Below, piece by piece: positions 62,071 through 64,000 of a stretch of DNA of 64,000 bases (position 1 is its first letter; each line of letters opens with the position of its first letter). The notes under the pieces were generated by a model that was not told the origin of the DNA, did not search any database, and worked only from the letters and a program-made list of their open reading frames with translations. Both the position numbers and the translations under genes were made by a program. This stretch comes from Flavobacterium sp. LPB0248 (GTDB taxonomy: Bacteria > Bacteroidota > Bacteroidia > Flavobacteriales > Flavobacteriaceae), in NCBI RefSeq assembly GCF_013388355.1, contig NZ_CP058246.1:3844001-3908000 (forward strand). The letters run 5' to 3'.

Positions 62071-62098
62071 TTTGGATAATCTCTTTCCAATATATTTG
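62071..62098 (+). promoter_or_regulatory. Full promoter of the esterase pair
   Basis: TTTG at 62071-62074, 16-base spacer, TATATTTG at 62091-62098. The best -33/-7 pair in this part of the window; drives the esterase genes. Confidence 0.6.
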
Positions 62099-62129
62099 TG
62101 AATCGTATTTATATTTTAACAAATAAACT

Positions 62130-63230
62130 ATGTTTCCCAAAAAAATAGCTGTTTTAATTTCGTTTTTGCTGATTTCGCTCGTTTCGAATTCGCAAACTCA
62201 AAATTCTAATAAAACTTTTTTATACCAAGGTAGAATTGATAAACTTCAAAATGGTCAGGTTATTTTAATCGGAACAGCCTCTTCGGTTACTTTTAATTTT
62301 ACCGGAAATGAATGCACAATATCTCTTCAAAGCGTTGATTCTTATGAACATCACAATTACGTGCAGCTGGTTTTGGATGGAGAATATATAGGAAAGATTA
62401 GAATTGAAAAAGGAGCGGTTCAGTCATTTCCAATCAAAGTTACTTCTAAGCAAAAAGAACATCGACTAGAAATCTACAAAAATACAGAAGCACAAAGCGG
62501 CAATATTTTGTTTGCTGGAACAACTGCAAAACTGACTGCAATTTCATTTCAAAAGAAAAAGAAAATCGAGTTTATTGGTGATTCTATAACTTGTGGAGCG
62601 GCGAGTGATCCGTCGGATATTCCTTGTGATAAAGGCGAATATATGGATCATCATAATGGGTATTATGCTTATGGGCCAACACTTTCTAGGGCAATTGGCG
62701 TCGATTATTTGATGAGCTGTGTTTCAGGAATCGGAATGTACAGAAATTGGAATGATGAGCATAAAGAAGAAGCCATAATGCCAGATGTCTATCCCAATCT
62801 ATATTTGACAAAAGAGGCTTCAAAACCGAAATATGATTTTGCGTTTCAGCCAGATATTATCAGCATTGCCTTAGGAACAAATGATTTTTCTGGTGGAGAC
62901 GGTAAAAAGGAACGTCTTCCTTTTAATGCCGAAAAATATGTTTCTAATTATATCAACTTCATCAAAATGCTTTACAAACACAATCCGAAGGTGCAGATTG
63001 TAATTACAAATAGTCCAATGGTTGGCGGAGAAAGAGCAGTTGTTTTTGAAGATTGTCTGAATAAAGTTAAGAACGCTTTCGCGAATGATAAAGCACACAA
63101 ACCAATTCAGATTTTCAAGTTCAAGCCAATGACACCAAATGGATGTTCAGGTCATCCAGATGTAGCTGATCATAAGGTTTTGGCAGAAGAATATGGCCCA
63201 TTTTTAAAGAAGTTGCTAAATGAAAAATAA
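62130..63230 (+). CDS. SGNH esterase with jelly-roll domain (CE2-type)
   Basis: 366 residues. Signal peptide MFPKKIAVLISFLLISLVSNSQ. A beta-sandwich (about 25-145) precedes the SGNH core: block I IEFIGDSITCGAAS with nucleophile serine, block III SIALGTNDFSGGDG and block V GHPDVADH with the D-x-x-H pair. The layout fits carbohydrate esterase family 2, which removes acetyl groups from xylan or mannan. The next gene starts inside its 3' end, 11 bases of overlap. Confidence 0.9.
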   Translation: MFPKKIAVLISFLLISLVSNSQTQNSNKTFLYQGRIDKLQNGQVILIGTASSVTFNFTGNECTISLQSVDSYEHHNYVQLVLDGEYIGKIRIEKGAVQSFPIKVTSKQKEHRLEIYKNTEAQSGNILFAGTTAKLTAISFQKKKKIEFIGDSITCGAASDPSDIPCDKGEYMDHHNGYYAYGPTLSRAIGVDYLMSCVSGIGMYRNWNDEHKEEAIMPDVYPNLYLTKEASKPKYDFAFQPDIISIALGTNDFSGGDGKKERLPFNAEKYVSNYINFIKMLYKHNPKVQIVITNSPMVGGERAVVFEDCLNKVKNAFANDKAHKPIQIFKFKPMTPNGCSGHPDVADHKVLAEEYGPFLKKLLNEK

Positions 63231-64000
63231 TATTTTTAAGTTTGTTTTCTTTCTATTGATTTCCAGTACTATGATGGCAAACGTTTCACTTCCGAATATT
63301 TTTGGTGATAATATGGTTTTACAGCGCAACTCTGAAGTGAAAATTTGGGGTTGGGCAAATCCAAAAGAAGAAATTAAATTAATTTCCAGTTGGAACAATA
63401 CGGAATATAACACTGTTGCCAATAATCAGGCAAAATGGGAAATTACCATTAAAACTCCAGAAGCGGGTGGACCGTTTACAATTTCGATAAAAGGCTACAA
63501 TGAAGTGGTTTTAAAAAACATTTTAATTGGCGAAGTCTGGCTTTGTTCTGGACAATCGAATATGGAAATGTCGGTGAGTTGGGGAATTGACGATGGCGAA
63601 GAAGAAATGAAAAATGCCACAAATCCTAATATTCGTTTTTTCACAGTTCCGAAATTGACTGCTGAGAATCCGCAGAATAATTTGCTGGGAAATTGGACAG
63701 AATCGACTCCAGAAACCATGAAATATTTTAGTGCTGTTGGTTACTTTTTTGCTAAACGCCTGCGTGAAGATTTAAAAAATGTTCCAATCGGATTAATTTC
63801 TTCGAATTGGGGCGGAACTCCTGCAGAAATCTGGATGCCTGCAGAAGTTGTAAATAACGATCCTATTTTATTGGAAAATGCCAAAAAATTAAATGAACAA
63901 GAATACGGACCAAGACAACCTGGACGTGCTTATAATGCGATGATTTATCCAATTATAGGATTTAAAATTGCAGGAACGCTTTGGTATCAGGGAGAGTCGA
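63220..64000 (+). CDS. Sialate O-acetylesterase, N-terminal part
   Basis: Runs off the right edge; 260 residues visible. MKNNIFKFVFFLLISSTMMA is a signal peptide. Then LPNIFGDNMVLQRNSEVKIWGWANPKEEI is the usual N-terminal beta domain, and ILIGEVWLCSGQSNMEMSVSWG holds the serine of the SGNH-type active site (GQSNM), with VGYFFAKRLREDLKNVPIGLISSNWGGTPAEIWMP. The family removes acetyl groups from sugars such as sialic acids or hemicelluloses. Starts inside the esterase gene. Confidence 0.9.
   Translation, partial: MKNNIFKFVFFLLISSTMMANVSLPNIFGDNMVLQRNSEVKIWGWANPKEEIKLISSWNNTEYNTVANNQAKWEITIKTPEAGGPFTISIKGYNEVVLKNILIGEVWLCSGQSNMEMSVSWGIDDGEEEMKNATNPNIRFFTVPKLTAENPQNNLLGNWTESTPETMKYFSAVGYFFAKRLREDLKNVPIGLISSNWGGTPAEIWMPAEVVNNDPILLENAKKLNEQEYGPRQPGRAYNAMIYPIIGFKIAGTLWYQGES

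Noticed and set aside
1..64000. Prophage, insertion sequence, tRNA or rRNA genes
   Set aside because: No integrase, transposase, cloverleaf or rRNA-like sequence was recognised on reading the gaps; a dedicated tRNA scan was not possible.

Overview
The window is an AT-rich, gene-dense bacterial chromosome segment that fits Flavobacteriaceae, most likely Flavobacterium. Visible support: many -7 boxes of the Bacteroidetes form TAnnTTTG in place of sigma70 boxes and few Shine-Dalgarno sites; a type IX secretion protein with a type B (CHU_C) C-terminus; a BshC bacillithiol gene; the rpmB-rpmG-DUF4295-ftsY order; a SecA of about 1,100 residues; and several families of short intergenic repeats of the kind common in Flavobacterium. 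I see no prophage, insertion sequence, CRISPR array, rRNA or tRNA. Most of the window is ordinary core genome.

Layout. 1-5.7 kb: the tail of an LtaS-like sulfatase, an orphan gene sitting between a decayed copy of the meaB 3' end and intact meaB, then an NmrA-like reductase with its Rrf2 regulator, a DoxX-like protein and a Crp/Fnr regulator. 5.7-13.5 kb: AEC transporter, 1-Cys peroxiredoxin, KefB-type antiporter, purB, a membrane hydroxylase and a sirtuin that lacks the zinc cysteines. 13.6-15.8 kb: a tight three-gene module (APS kinase, Asp/Asn beta-hydroxylase-fold dioxygenase, sulfotransferase), the most unusual gene set here. 15.9-25.6 kb: TrmH-type methyltransferase, secA, DUF2795, cobalamin adenosyltransferase, LolD-like ATPase, lipoproteins, a HTH regulator, a methyltransferase and an FKBP isomerase. 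25.7-38.2 kb: ABC-F ATPase, exopolysaccharide initiating transferase convergent with a CpsB-type phosphatase, two-gene outer-membrane/glycosyltransferase stretch, a 2-oxoacid dehydrogenase E2, a DnaQ-type exonuclease, an FAH-family protein and an Hpt protein. 38.3-46.5 kb: cinA, ribosomal proteins L28 and L33, DUF4295, ftsY, a hairpin RNA element, a lipoprotein, a DUF721/DciA-like protein, ndk, an acyltransferase and bshC. 46.7-64 kb: MFS transporter, SdpR-SdpI-hydrolase operon, a large secreted repeat protein, a B12-binding radical SAM enzyme convergent with an MBL hydrolase, a two-component system facing a DUF1573 protein, L,D-transpeptidase, NlpC/P60 peptidase, and an SGNH esterase overlapping a sialate O-acetylesterase that runs off the end.

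Connections. MeaB and the PduO-type adenosyltransferase both serve adenosylcobalamin-dependent methylmalonyl-CoA mutase, which is not in the window. The sulfation module could make PAPS and use it on a hydroxylated acceptor. The final esterase pair probably removes acetyl groups from polysaccharides. The strongest leads for something undescribed are the hydroxylase-sulfotransferase-APS kinase module (13632-15825), the structured RNA-like element at 41866-41950, and the orphan gene bounded by a duplicated meaB tail (1082-2080). Several starts are GTG or TTG; where an extended start used TTG and an internal ATG was better placed, the ATG was chosen.
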